Source: Sphingomonas jaspsi DSM 18422
GTDB taxonomy: Bacteria > Pseudomonadota > Alphaproteobacteria > Sphingomonadales > Sphingomonadaceae
DNA length: 64,000 nt
Reading direction: 5' to 3'
Assembly: GCF_000585415.1 (NCBI RefSeq)
Contig: NZ_KK073876.1
Coordinates: 1,857,810 to 1,921,809, forward strand
This document shows positions 7,819 to 16,285 of the stretch, piece after piece. Numbering within the stretch: the first letter of the stretch is position 1; each line of letters opens with the position of its first letter. A model generated the notes under the pieces. It searched no databases and was not told the DNA's origin. It saw only the letters and a program-made list of their open reading frames with translations. Both the position numbers and the translations under genes were made by a program.

Positions 7819-8273
7819 GCGAAAAGCTGTCTCCCGAGGCCGACGCCGCGCTGCGCGACGGGTTCGACCCCGACCTGTTCTTCAAGCTGGCCAGCAAGGT
7901 CGGTCACGGCAAGGCGCTGGGACTTCGCTTCCGGCGCACCGACGGCCCGTTCATCGAGCTGGAACTGCCGTGGCGCGAAGAGCTGGTGGGGGTCGCGGAC
8001 AGCGGCTATCTGGCGTCGGGCGCGATCATCAGCCTGATGGATACCTGCGCGGGCTCGGCCGTGTGGATCGCGCTGGGCGGGTTCCGGCCGCTGGTGACGA
8101 TCGACCTGCGGCTCGACTATTATCGCCCGGCGCTAAAGGGCGAGACGGTGATCGCGCGCTGCAGCTGCGACAAGCTGACCCGCCAGATCGCCTTCGTCAG
8201 CGGCTTCGCGCACACCGGCGACCCCGATCGGCCCGTTGCGCGCGCGACCGGCAGTTTCATGATCAACCCTTGA
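7815..8273 (+). CDS. PaaI/hotdog-fold thioesterase
   Basis: A 152-residue hotdog-fold acyl-CoA thioesterase of the 4HBT/PaaI type. The segment GYLASGAIISLMDTCAGSA carries the family's catalytic acidic residue on the hot-dog helix, and the C-terminal half (TIDLRLDYYRPA) is the usual strand region. The GTG start overlaps the sufE stop; longer frames upstream are shadows of sufE. The last 11 bases overlap the end of the convergent J-domain gene. The substrate is unknown. Confidence 0.85.
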   Translation: MSEKLSPEADAALRDGFDPDLFFKLASKVGHGKALGLRFRRTDGPFIELELPWREELVGVADSGYLASGAIISLMDTCAGSAVWIALGGFRPLVTIDLRLDYYRPALKGETVIARCSCDKLTRQIAFVSGFAHTGDPDRPVARATGSFMINP

Positions 8274-8799
8274 CGGGCTTGCGTTCCTCGGCCGTTTTCA
8301 GGACCTCATAGGCAGCCTGGATCGCCTGGAAGCGCTTGGCCGCTTCCTCGTCGTCGCGATTGGTGTCGGGGTGGTTGGCCTTCGCAAGCTTGCGGTACGC
8401 AGCCTTGATCGCGACGAAGTCCGCGTCGCTCTCCAGTTCCAGCACCGACAACGCCCGCATCTCGTCGCGGCTGCGGGTGCCGTCCCCTGCCCCGCCCCAG
8501 GCATAGTGGGCGCTCTTGCGATAGGCCGACGCGCTGCTTTCCTCGTCGGCGGCGCGGCGGGCCGCTTCCTCGGCAGTGAGGCCGGCGAAGTAGTTCCAGT
8601 TCTTGTTATACTCGGCTGCATGGGCTTCGCAGAACATCCAGCGGTCGGGGCTGTTGGGCGCCTTGGGCGCGGGCCGGTCGCCCGGCTCGTTGCAGCCTTC
8701 GCGGTCGCACAGGCGAACCTGGGTCGCGGCACGACCCTTGGCGCCGTAGGGGCGCCAGCGGGGAAAACCCCAATCGTCGGTTCGCGTTTGCCGAGCCAT
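8263..8799 (-). CDS. J-domain (DnaJ-like) co-chaperone
   Basis: A 178-residue cytoplasmic protein with a C-terminal J domain (about residues 115-172). It contains LAKANHPDTNRDD, so the HPD tripeptide needed to stimulate DnaK is intact. The N-terminal half is conserved-looking but unnamed, with two cysteines (VRLCDREGCNEPG) and a later MFCEAH that might bind a metal. There is no G/F-rich region or zinc finger of true DnaJ. The ATG at 8799 follows GAGGAA; a GTG one codon earlier is possible. This layout is a familiar alphaproteobacterial J-domain protein. Confidence 0.88.
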   Translation of the reverse strand: MARQTRTDDWGFPRWRPYGAKGRAATQVRLCDREGCNEPGDRPAPKAPNSPDRWMFCEAHAAEYNKNWNYFAGLTAEEAARRAADEESSASAYRKSAHYAWGGAGDGTRSRDEMRALSVLELESDADFVAIKAAYRKLAKANHPDTNRDDEEAAKRFQAIQAAYEVLKTAEERKPVKG

Positions 8800-8855
8800 C
8801 ACTTCCTCAACTAGTGACGCGCGGCCCGGTTCGCCAGCGCGTTAGAGACAAAAAG

Positions 8856-9226
8856 AGCCAGGGGACCTGTAAGCCGGGTTCTGTCCACCGCTTTCGCGGA
8901 TGGGCGACCATTCCTCTAGGATGCGGATTGCTCCGCATCTCAAGCGACCAACCCGGGTGCCGGGGCCGGAACAGGCCCATTTGGCACCCCTATTCGGTCT
9001 TGCACCCGGTGGGGTTTACCGTGCCGCGAATGTTGCCACCCGCGCGGTGCGCTCTTGCCGCACCCTTTCGACCTTACCCGCCCGAAGACAAGGCGGTTTG
9101 CTTTCTGTGGCACTTTCCCTCGCCACCGAAGTGGCGGCCGGGCGTTACCCGGCACCGTCGTTCCGTGGAGCCCGGACTTTCCTCGCCTCACCGAAATGAG
9201 CCGCGGTCGCCCGGTCCCCTGGCCGG
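8856..9226 (-). ncRNA. rnpB: RNase P RNA component (bacterial class A)
   Basis: The catalytic RNA that matures tRNA 5' ends. On the minus strand the 5' part reads GAGGAAAGTCCGGGCTCC, a universally conserved RNase P segment (P4 region). The 3' part ends with the conserved GGGTTCTGTCC complement just before the terminal helix. CCAGGGGACC near the 5' end (bases 9213-9222) pairs perfectly with the 3' end (8858-8867), forming P1. A run of T follows on the minus strand at 8850-8854. Ends are set from P1 and may be off by a few bases. An open frame across it on the plus strand is spurious. Confidence 0.95.
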
Positions 9227-9504
9227 GATGCATATAGCGATGCTTCTTAAGTTCACAAACTGCTCACGAACGGCGCGTTTTTGCGCGGTGTGCGTGAATT
9301 TAAGGCATTGGGTGCGTCGCGGTCGCAGAATCCCACAGAAACTTGAATCCGACAGATTGGAAGAGCCAAGCTAAAATAGTTGCAAACTGACTGTGCTGTA
9401 GGACAGCATAAATCGAATGCAATCAAACTAGCTTCTGCGACTAGACTAACAGAAAGTCTGCTATCTTAATACTTTCCTTCACGAACATTTAGGTAGCATA
9501 AGAT
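9227..9504. other. AT-richer intergenic region with a short dyad
   Basis: No gene is seen here. Base composition falls visibly from the window norm from about 9350 onward, matching the next gene. TGCTGT-AGG-ACAGCA at 9394-9408 is a perfect 6-bp dyad about 100 bases before that gene and could be an operator. A promoter could not be assigned with confidence. Confidence 0.4.
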
Positions 9505-10275
9505 ATGGAACCGGATTTTTCCGATGCGAAGGCGCTCCTATCCAGGGCAAAGAGGCATTACAACGATTTCAATCAAGCTGTGCACGGAAAAGGGCTCTCC
9601 ACGCTTTGGAAGCACAGCGAGTCCTTTGACCCTCGTTCTTTTGAATGGTACTATAGCTTAACGATAGATCGACAGCGATTGATCGAAGCAAAACCGACAC
9701 TGGCCGACGCCGCCAACAATGTTGTTTCCGCACTTGACCACGTGATTTCGGCGGTCGCAAAGCCACTCAACGCCAAGCGAGACGGGCTATATTTCCCGCG
9801 CCCTTCTCCACTGTATTTTCAAAAGGATTTGAAGGGCATTTCAAAGCGAATTGGCATAAAGTTCGCTAACGTAATCGATATCGTTCATCGGACCAGGTAT
9901 GAACGTGCGCATGTACAGGCCGCTCGCGAAATTGCGAATTCTGGGAAACACTGGGAACTTCCACTCGCAAACGGTTCGCTCGTTGCGGTAGCTTTGCATT
10001 TGCCGACAGGTCAGAGAATTATCTCACTCCCAGAACACGCCTTCAGGGATCAGACGTCGCACGAATATTACCGGGATCGAATTCGCTTGCCTAATGTGGC
10101 CCGCAGCATTGTAATCGGCCAACGCGTGGAAGGGTTATCTAAGGATTTGCCTGCCAGCCCCGACAGCATATTTCCTTGCGCGTTTCGCTACGTAGAAGCC
10201 ATCATTGACGCCATGGAGCGAGCGGCCTTTGGAGGCATAATTATTAAACACGGGGGCAAAGCGGTTGATATTTGA
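9505..10275 (+). CDS. Hypothetical protein, AT-rich orphan of the 'SALDH' type
   Basis: 256 residues of unknown function with no signal peptide or membrane segment. The N-terminus (DAKALLSRAKRHYNDF) and the central DAANNVVSALDHVISAV resemble a widespread family of uncharacterised proteins. Those carry an LRSALDHL segment and a later E-R-x-H-V region; here that region is RYERAHVQAAREIANSGKHWE. Codon use is clearly less GC-rich than the neighbours (many TTT, AAT, ATA and GAA codons), which suggests recent acquisition. It stands alone between rnpB and a convergent amidase gene, with no integrase nearby. The family link is from memory and tentative. Confidence 0.72.
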   Translation: MEPDFSDAKALLSRAKRHYNDFNQAVHGKGLSTLWKHSESFDPRSFEWYYSLTIDRQRLIEAKPTLADAANNVVSALDHVISAVAKPLNAKRDGLYFPRPSPLYFQKDLKGISKRIGIKFANVIDIVHRTRYERAHVQAAREIANSGKHWELPLANGSLVAVALHLPTGQRIISLPEHAFRDQTSHEYYRDRIRLPNVARSIVIGQRVEGLSKDLPASPDSIFPCAFRYVEAIIDAMERAAFGGIIIKHGGKAVDI

Positions 10276-10319
10276 GGCGTTTGGAGGGTCTAACTACCGA
10301 TGGCCCTAAGCCGGCAAGA

Positions 10320-11000
10320 TTACTGCGGCCTCGGCAGCAGAAGCGCCAGCAGCTTCGCTCGGCACTCCCCGTCGATGATGCCGTCGATGAGGTCCGGGCG
10401 GAATCGCCGCTGGAAGGCGATCACCGCCTTTTGCGGGTCGGTGACTTCATAGCCGAAGCGTTCCAGCGCGAGCAGGAAGCCGGCGTCGGTCCAATAAGGG
10501 TCCATCAGGTCTCGCGTCGGGCTCGGCAGCGCCAACCGGCGCTTGGCCAGTTCCCACCAGGGGAAGAGTTCGCCCGGGTCTTCCTTGCGGGTCGGCGCGA
10601 TGTCGCTGTGGCCGACGATGTTGCCGCGGGTGATGCCGTGGCGGCTCTTGACGTCGTTGACGAGGCCCATCACCGCCGCGACCTGTTCATCCGGGAATGG
10701 CCGGTAGCCGAATTCATGGCCGGGATTGACGATTTCGATGCCGACACTGGCGCTGTTGACGTCGGTGATGCCGCGCCAATAGCTTTTGCCCGCGTGCCAG
10801 GCGCGCTTGTCCTCTTCGACCAGCTGGACGATCTGGCCATCTTCCAGCACGCAGTAATGGGCGGAAACCTTGGCCTCGTCGGAGGTCAGCCGTTGCAGCG
10901 CGCTCTCCGCATCGACCATGCCGGTGTAATGCAGCACGATCATCGAGACCGGCAGCTTGCGCTCGTCGAAATTGGGTGAAGGGCGCTGCGTCACGTCCAT
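10320..11000 (-). CDS. N-acetylmuramoyl-L-alanine amidase, AmiD/AmpD-like with peptidoglycan-binding domain
   Basis: Cleaves the amide bond between muramic acid and the peptide stem. The Amidase_2 domain covers about residues 15-145 with zinc ligands H24 (IVLHYTG), H131 (GHSDIAP) and D141 (RKEDPG). The C-terminal 60 residues form a peptidoglycan-binding type 1 domain (VIAFQRRFRPDLIDGIIDG). This arrangement matches AmiD rather than AmpD. No signal peptide is visible, so location (cytoplasm for recycling, or exported by another route) is open. It lies downstream of cheR on the same strand with a 31-bp gap. Confidence 0.9.
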   Translation of the reverse strand: MDVTQRPSPNFDERKLPVSMIVLHYTGMVDAESALQRLTSDEAKVSAHYCVLEDGQIVQLVEEDKRAWHAGKSYWRGITDVNSASVGIEIVNPGHEFGYRPFPDEQVAAVMGLVNDVKSRHGITRGNIVGHSDIAPTRKEDPGELFPWWELAKRRLALPSPTRDLMDPYWTDAGFLLALERFGYEVTDPQKAVIAFQRRFRPDLIDGIIDGECRAKLLALLLPRPQ

Positions 11001-11031
11001 GGCGCTGTAGGGCCATGAAGCGCGGTCAGGG

Positions 11032-11883
11032 TCAAGCCCTAGCGGTCGCCCGTCGTTCGATCGGCTGTTCGGGCAGGCGGTAAAGCCCGCGCGCCGACGG
11101 ATCGGCTTCGAAGCGGCGGGTCTGGCCGATGACCGTTTCCCCTGCCCCCATCATCAGCCAGCCGTCCGGCGCCATCGCGTCGGCGATCCGGTCGAACACC
11201 TGCGCCTTGCGCTCTCCATTGAGGTAGAGGAGCACGTTGCGGCACAGGACGATGTCGAATTCGCGCGGGTGCGGCGCGGGTTCGAGCAGGTTGTGGACCT
11301 GGAAGCGCAGGTTCTTGCGCAGCGGTTCGATCGCGCGCCAGCCGTCGGGGGTTTCTTCGAACCAGCGGATCATCTGGGCGATGCCGAGGCCGCGCTGCAC
11401 TTCGAACTGGGTATACATGCCTTCGCGGGCGCGCTTGACGGCGGCTTCGCTGACGTCAGTGGCCATGATGTCGATCGTCCAGCCGGTCCAGCGCATTGGG
11501 TCTTCGGCGAACATCATGGCGAGCGAATAGGCTTCCTGGCCCGTCGAACAGCCGGCCGACCAGATGCGAATCTTGCGGCTGGCGGCGCGGCGCTGCTGGA
11601 GTTCGGGAAGCGCGGACTTGGCGAGCAGGTCGAACGGCGCGCGGTCGCGGAAGAAGTAGGTCTCGTTGTTCAAGAGGGCCTCCACCACCTGGCTGGCGAG
11701 CGCGGGTTCGCGGCCCATCACCAGGATCGTGATCAGTTCGTCGAGCGTCGGGATGCCGCGATCGCGCAGGATCGAGGCGAGCGCAGTCTCGATCCGCCAG
11801 CGACGGTTCATCGTCAGCTGTTGTCCGGTACGGGCTTCGAGCAGTCCGGCGAGGATCCGGCTGCTGCTGTCACTTACTTGCAC
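11032..11883 (-). CDS. cheR: Chemotaxis protein methyltransferase CheR
   Basis: Methylates glutamates on chemoreceptors using S-adenosylmethionine; 283 residues. The CheR N-terminal helical domain precedes a Rossmann methyltransferase domain with IWSAGCSTGQEAYS as the AdoMet motif and IVLCRNVLLYL later. The GTG start at 11883 is chosen because AGGAGG lies 7 bases upstream. It overlaps the cheB stop by 10 bases; a longer frame upstream runs into cheB. It is last in the che operon. Confidence 0.93.
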   Translation of the reverse strand: MQVSDSSSRILAGLLEARTGQQLTMNRRWRIETALASILRDRGIPTLDELITILVMGREPALASQVVEALLNNETYFFRDRAPFDLLAKSALPELQQRRAASRKIRIWSAGCSTGQEAYSLAMMFAEDPMRWTGWTIDIMATDVSEAAVKRAREGMYTQFEVQRGLGIAQMIRWFEETPDGWRAIEPLRKNLRFQVHNLLEPAPHPREFDIVLCRNVLLYLNGERKAQVFDRIADAMAPDGWLMMGAGETVIGQTRRFEADPSARGLYRLPEQPIERRATARA

Positions 11884-12977
11884 AGGGCCTCCTGGACCAT
11901 AGACGCTACGCGACGCGCGATCTTGTCGGGCGGAAGGATGGCGCTGGCGAGGCCAGCGTCGGCGATCGAGCGCGGCATCCCCCATACCGCGCTGCTCGCC
12001 TCATCCTGCGCGATGACCGCGCCGCCCTTCGCGACGAGACGCCGCGATCCTTCCAGCCCGTCGCGGCCCATGCCGGTCAGCACGATGCCCAGCGCGGACG
12101 AACCCAATACGTCGCCGGCCGACGCCAACATCGGATCGACCGAGGGCATGCAGCCGCTCGACGCCTTCACCTTCGACAGGCGGACGACCAGCTTGTCGCC
12201 GATCTGGTCGACGATGAGGTGCGCGTCGCCCGGCGCGACGACGATACGATCGGGAAGCAGGCGCATGCCGTCTTCCGCGACCAACGCGTCACGGCCGGCC
12301 GCGGTCGCCAGCTGACGGGCGAAGACCTGCATGAACGGCGGCGGCAGATGCTGGGTGACCAGGATCGGAACGCCGACCGTCGGCGGTAGCTGGTCGAAGA
12401 AGGTCGCCAGCGCGTGGATGCCGCCGGTCGAGGCGCCGATCGCGATCAGGCGGATGCTGCCGTCCGACAGAGGGCGCAGCGCCATCGGCCGGGGCTTATC
12501 AAGGGTCGTGCCCGCCTCCCGAGGGTTGGCGGCGAGTGCGCGAAGCTTGCCCAGCAACACTTCGGAAAAGCGGCCGTTGAACCGGCCGGTGCCGGGCTTG
12601 GGCAAGGTGTCGGCCGCTCCTAACGCGAGGGCGGCGACAGTTTCCTCCGCCCCTTCTTCGGCGAGCGAGGAGACGATCAGAACCTGCGCGCCGTTGGCGG
12701 CCTTGAGGATGCCAGGGATCGACTTCAAACCGCCTGCGCCCGGCATTTCCAGGTCGAGCAGGACGACATCGACCGACACATGACCCAGCGCGATGATCGC
12801 GTCTTCGGCAGTCCCGGCGACGCCGACGATCTCGAAATCCGGGTCGGTGTGGATCATGCGCGACAGAACCGCGCGCGCGACCATCGAGTCATCGACGATC
12901 ATCAGCCTGATCGGCCGGCGCGATGCGCTGGCGGGCCCGGCATCGCCGGTCCGCTTCGAGGCGAGAGCGCCCTTCAC
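11874..12977 (-). CDS. cheB: Chemotaxis response regulator / protein-glutamate methylesterase CheB
   Basis: Demethylates and deamidates chemoreceptors when phosphorylated by CheA. A receiver domain (about residues 23-140, phosphoacceptor D75) is followed by a linker and the methylesterase domain. The catalytic triad S183 (GASTGG), H210 (TQHLPP) and D306 (GMGRDG) is intact. It has 367 residues. It lies 10 bases after cheY and overlaps cheR, consistent with one leftward operon cheA-cheW-cheY-cheB-cheR. Confidence 0.95.
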   Translation of the reverse strand: MKGALASKRTGDAGPASASRRPIRLMIVDDSMVARAVLSRMIHTDPDFEIVGVAGTAEDAIIALGHVSVDVVLLDLEMPGAGGLKSIPGILKAANGAQVLIVSSLAEEGAEETVAALALGAADTLPKPGTGRFNGRFSEVLLGKLRALAANPREAGTTLDKPRPMALRPLSDGSIRLIAIGASTGGIHALATFFDQLPPTVGVPILVTQHLPPPFMQVFARQLATAAGRDALVAEDGMRLLPDRIVVAPGDAHLIVDQIGDKLVVRLSKVKASSGCMPSVDPMLASAGDVLGSSALGIVLTGMGRDGLEGSRRLVAKGGAVIAQDEASSAVWGMPRSIADAGLASAILPPDKIARRVASMVQEALCK

Positions 12978-12987
12978 GCGGATCCGG

Positions 12988-13353
12988 TCAGGCGACGCCG
13001 ACGAGTTGCAGCTTGATGTGGAGCGTTTCGCGGTCGAACGGCTTCATCACATATTCGTCCGCCCCGGCTTCGAGGGCGGCGCGGATGTGCGCCATGTCGT
13101 TTTCGGTGGTGCAGAAGACGACCTTGGGCTGGTCCTCATGCCCGCGCTGGCGCAAAAGCTTGAGGAATTCCATGCCGCTCATCACGGGCATGTTCCAGTC
13201 CAGCAGGACGACGTCCGGCATCTTGGCTTCGCAACGGTCGAGCGCTTCCTTGCCGTCACCCGCCTCGTCCACCTGAAATTCCAGGGTTTCGAGAATGTGG
13301 CGAGCAACCTTGCGGATCACCTTGCTGTCATCGACGATAAGGCAGGTTTTCAT
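12988..13353 (-). CDS. cheY: Chemotaxis response regulator CheY
   Basis: A single receiver domain of 121 residues that, when phosphorylated by CheA, binds the flagellar switch. The acidic pocket (VDDS near residue 8), phosphoacceptor D52 (VVLLDWNMP), T85-type residue in FCTTEND and K in YVMKPF are all present. The ATG at 13353 places the family start KTCLIVDD next to a GGAAGAG ribosome site. An in-frame ATG six codons earlier exists. Position between cheW and cheB supports CheY rather than another stand-alone regulator. Confidence 0.92.
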   Translation of the reverse strand: MKTCLIVDDSKVIRKVARHILETLEFQVDEAGDGKEALDRCEAKMPDVVLLDWNMPVMSGMEFLKLLRQRGHEDQPKVVFCTTENDMAHIRAALEAGADEYVMKPFDRETLHIKLQLVGVA

Positions 13354-13409
13354 AGACTCTTCCGTTTCCAATCTTGGGACGGTGTTAGCGGATAAGGGTA
13401 ACCAAGGGC

Positions 13410-13856
13410 TTAAGCCGCGCGTGCTTCGACGGACGGGCCGGCAATCAATTTTTCGATGTCGACCAGCAGCAGCGGGCCTTCATCGGTCTCGACCATGCCT
13501 TGCGACACGCGTTCCCAGCCCTGCTCCATCGGCGCGCGCACAGGCGCTGGCTCGGACAGGGCTTCGAACACGTCTTCGACGACGTCGACGGTCAGCGCGT
13601 AATGATGACCTTCGATCTCAACCACCGCGGCTTCATGGATTCCGGCGCTGGTAAGGTCGGTGGTGCCGAGTTCGAGAGAACGGCGGCAGTCGATAACGGT
13701 GAGGACGCGGCTGCGCAGCGCACTCAAGCCCGCGATGTGCGCCGGGGCGCGCGGCACCGGGATCAGCGCTTCCAGTTCGACCACGCTTTCGACCGCGGCG
13801 GCGGGCAGCGCGACGCGGCTGCCGGCGATGGAGACGATCAACAGAAGCTCGTTCAT
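13410..13856 (-). CDS. cheW: Chemotaxis adaptor CheW
   Basis: A scaffold linking CheA to chemoreceptors; 148 residues forming one CheW domain. Typical features are the N-terminal strand LLLIVSIAGSRVALPAAAVESVVE and the PVPRAPAHIAGLSALR turn. Its ATG overlaps the cheA stop by one base (TGATG), so it is translated with cheA. No chemoreceptor gene is present in the window. Confidence 0.92.
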   Translation of the reverse strand: MNELLLIVSIAGSRVALPAAAVESVVELEALIPVPRAPAHIAGLSALRSRVLTVIDCRRSLELGTTDLTSAGIHEAAVVEIEGHHYALTVDVVEDVFEALSEPAPVRAPMEQGWERVSQGMVETDEGPLLLVDIEKLIAGPSVEARAA

Positions 13857-16201
13857 CAGGCCCTCCCCGCGCCCGCGGCCTTGAGCGCAATCAACAGGCC
13901 CGCGCGGTCGTAACGATAGATACTGTCGGCGCCGTCGGCGGCGTCCGGGTTGGTGGCGAGACGCAGCACCTTCCCTGAGCGATCGCCTTCGACCTTGGTG
14001 CCGTCGGATACGATGGTGATATCGGCATCGGCCTCATCGCTCTCACCGATGACGGCATAGCCCGCGGCCTCGACGATCGGGCGCAGCATGTTCTGCATCC
14101 AGGCGTCGCCTTCGGGCATGCGGCAGATCATCGTCCGGCGCGGCGCGGCCGAAGCGCCGACATGTTCGGCGAACAGCCAGTGCGCGTCGATCAGCTCGGC
14201 CGGCTCGCCGCCGATCAGCGCCACGCCATGGACCTGGCCCGGAACATCGGCGGGAATGACCTTGTGGTCGAGGGTCATCAGGTCGATGACCTCGCGGAAG
14301 GCATAGCCGATTTCGTGGACGCCGTCGTTGATGCGGAAGACGCGGACCTTGTCGCCGAATTCGGCTTCGTCGCGTACGCCAGCCAGCGGCAGAATGGTCT
14401 CGCCCAGCTGGACGCGGAGCTGCCCCGCGGCGTTGCGGATCGCATCGCGCGAAACTTCCTCGATACGGTCGACCACGCCGAGGCGCAGCGCGCGCCGTTC
14501 GCCGCCCAGCGAGCGGAACAGCAGGACCGGGATTTCATTGTTGTTGGCCGCAACCGGCGCGTCGGCGATGCGCGAGCTGCGTTCGGTCGTGTCGAGCTTG
14601 ACCCCGCCCACGGCGGCGATGCCGGCCGGGTCGAACAGCAGGATCGGGCTGCCGTCGTCGGCCAGCGTGGTGCCGGCGTAAAGGCCGGTCGCCATCACGG
14701 CTGGCGCGGCGGGCTTTACCACCAGCTCTTCATGATCGTGAATCCTGTCCACCGCGAGCGCATAGACGTCCGCGCCGGCCGGACGGAGGACGACCAGCGT
14801 GCGGTCGTTGTCGGCGACATCGCTCGGCACGCCGAGCACATCGGCAAGGGCCACTTCGGGGACACGGCGACCGCGGATGGTCGCGATCCCTGCCCCACCC
14901 ACGACATCGAGCGTGACGCTGGTACCGTTGACCCGCACGATCTCTTCGATCGACGAGCGCGGGATGGCGAAATGCTGGCCGCCGATCGAAACGGTAAGCG
15001 CCGGAATGATGGTCAGGGTCAGCGGCACGCGCAGCGTCATCCTGGTGCCCTTGCCCGGGGTCGAATCCACCTCGACCACGCCGCCGATCTTTTCGACGTT
15101 GGAGCGGACCACGTCCATGCCGACGCCGCGGCCGGAAATGGCGGTGACCTGCTGGGCCGTCGAAAGGCCCGCTTCGAAGATCAGGGCCAATTGTTCGGAG
15201 CGCGACAGGCCTGCCGCCGTATCACGATCGATGACGCCGTTCGCGAGCGCCTTTTCGACCAGCCTTTGACCGTCGATGCCCTTGCCGTCATCGACGATGT
15301 CGATGAGGATCTGGTTGCCCGACTGGCGCGCCGACACGCTGAGCAGGCCAATTTCGCGCTTGCCCGCCTTCAACCGGTCGCCCGGCGCTTCGATGCCATG
15401 ATCGACCGCGTTGCGGATGATGTGGGTCAGCGGATCGCGGATCATCTCGATCATCTCGCGGTCCAGTTCGACGTCACCGCCGTCGATGTCGACCATCACC
15501 TGCTTGCCCAGTTCGCTCGACAGGTCGCGGACCATGCGCGGCAGGGCAACGAAAAGGTTCTCGATGCGCTGCATGCGGGTGCGGGTGATGGCATCGCGCA
15601 TTTCGGCGATGATGCCCGACAGCCGTTCGAAGGCGCCATCGACCGCGACGTCGCCGGTCGATTCGCGCAGGCGGCGGGCCAGCTCGTTGCGGGCCAGCAC
15701 CATGTCGCTGACGCCCGACATCACGCGGTCGAGCAGTTCGACCGATAGGCGGATGGTGCGCGGCGCACCGCCGGCGTTGCGGGGGCCATTGTCGACGGCG
15801 ACCGCGACGGTGGCGACCGGGGTCGCGCCGTCGACGCCGGGTTCGAGCGCGTCGATCAGCGGTTGGTCGTCGCCAACCGGCATATCCTCGCCCGCGTCGA
15901 TCGCGGCGATCATGTCGCCGATGCGGTCGATGACGGCGAGTACGGCGCTGACCAGCGCGGGATCGGGCGAGCGACGGCCGGCGCGGCAATCGGCCAGCGC
16001 GTCTTCGGCAGCGTGGCTGAGCGCCTCAAGTCGGGGGAAATCGAAAAAGCCGCAATTGCCCTTCACCGTGTGGACAAAGCGGAAAATGCTGTCGAGGCGG
16101 GCGCGGTCGTCGGGCGATGCTTCCCAGGCGACAATTTCCCCGCCCAGGGCTTCGAGCATTTCCCGGCATTCGGCCACGAAATCGGCAATCAGGTCGTCCA
16201 T
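13856..16201 (-). CDS. cheA: Chemotaxis histidine kinase CheA
   Basis: The central chemotaxis kinase, 781 residues. The Hpt (P1) domain at the N-terminus carries H44 in FVHTVKGNCGFF. A dimerisation helix pair follows near residues 150-220, then the ATPase domain with NAVDHGIEAP (N box) and GRGVGMDVV (G box), then a CheW-like domain. The C-terminal 230 residues look like a second CheW-like region plus a receiver-like tail (MICRMPEGDAWMQ onward) without an obvious phosphoacceptor motif. A separate P2 domain is not evident. It is the first gene of the operon. Confidence 0.94.
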   Translation of the reverse strand: MDDLIADFVAECREMLEALGGEIVAWEASPDDRARLDSIFRFVHTVKGNCGFFDFPRLEALSHAAEDALADCRAGRRSPDPALVSAVLAVIDRIGDMIAAIDAGEDMPVGDDQPLIDALEPGVDGATPVATVAVAVDNGPRNAGGAPRTIRLSVELLDRVMSGVSDMVLARNELARRLRESTGDVAVDGAFERLSGIIAEMRDAITRTRMQRIENLFVALPRMVRDLSSELGKQVMVDIDGGDVELDREMIEMIRDPLTHIIRNAVDHGIEAPGDRLKAGKREIGLLSVSARQSGNQILIDIVDDGKGIDGQRLVEKALANGVIDRDTAAGLSRSEQLALIFEAGLSTAQQVTAISGRGVGMDVVRSNVEKIGGVVEVDSTPGKGTRMTLRVPLTLTIIPALTVSIGGQHFAIPRSSIEEIVRVNGTSVTLDVVGGAGIATIRGRRVPEVALADVLGVPSDVADNDRTLVVLRPAGADVYALAVDRIHDHEELVVKPAAPAVMATGLYAGTTLADDGSPILLFDPAGIAAVGGVKLDTTERSSRIADAPVAANNNEIPVLLFRSLGGERRALRLGVVDRIEEVSRDAIRNAAGQLRVQLGETILPLAGVRDEAEFGDKVRVFRINDGVHEIGYAFREVIDLMTLDHKVIPADVPGQVHGVALIGGEPAELIDAHWLFAEHVGASAAPRRTMICRMPEGDAWMQNMLRPIVEAAGYAVIGESDEADADITIVSDGTKVEGDRSGKVLRLATNPDAADGADSIYRYDRAGLLIALKAAGAGRA

Positions 16202-16285
16202 TGGCGATAAGCCTTCGCGTTCAAACGTTCGCGGACTTCTATGACGCCAAGGAGTTAACGCCCCGTTATCTGTAACGCGGTGACT

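Noticed and set aside
8814..9374. Plus-strand 186-codon open frame
   Set aside because: It lies across the RNase P RNA gene, whose conserved segments and P1 pairing explain the sequence.
10272..10979. Plus-strand frame continuing after the AT-rich orphan gene
   Set aside because: It is antisense to the amidase gene, which has intact zinc ligands.
14162..15748. 528-codon plus-strand open frame
   Set aside because: It is antisense to cheA.
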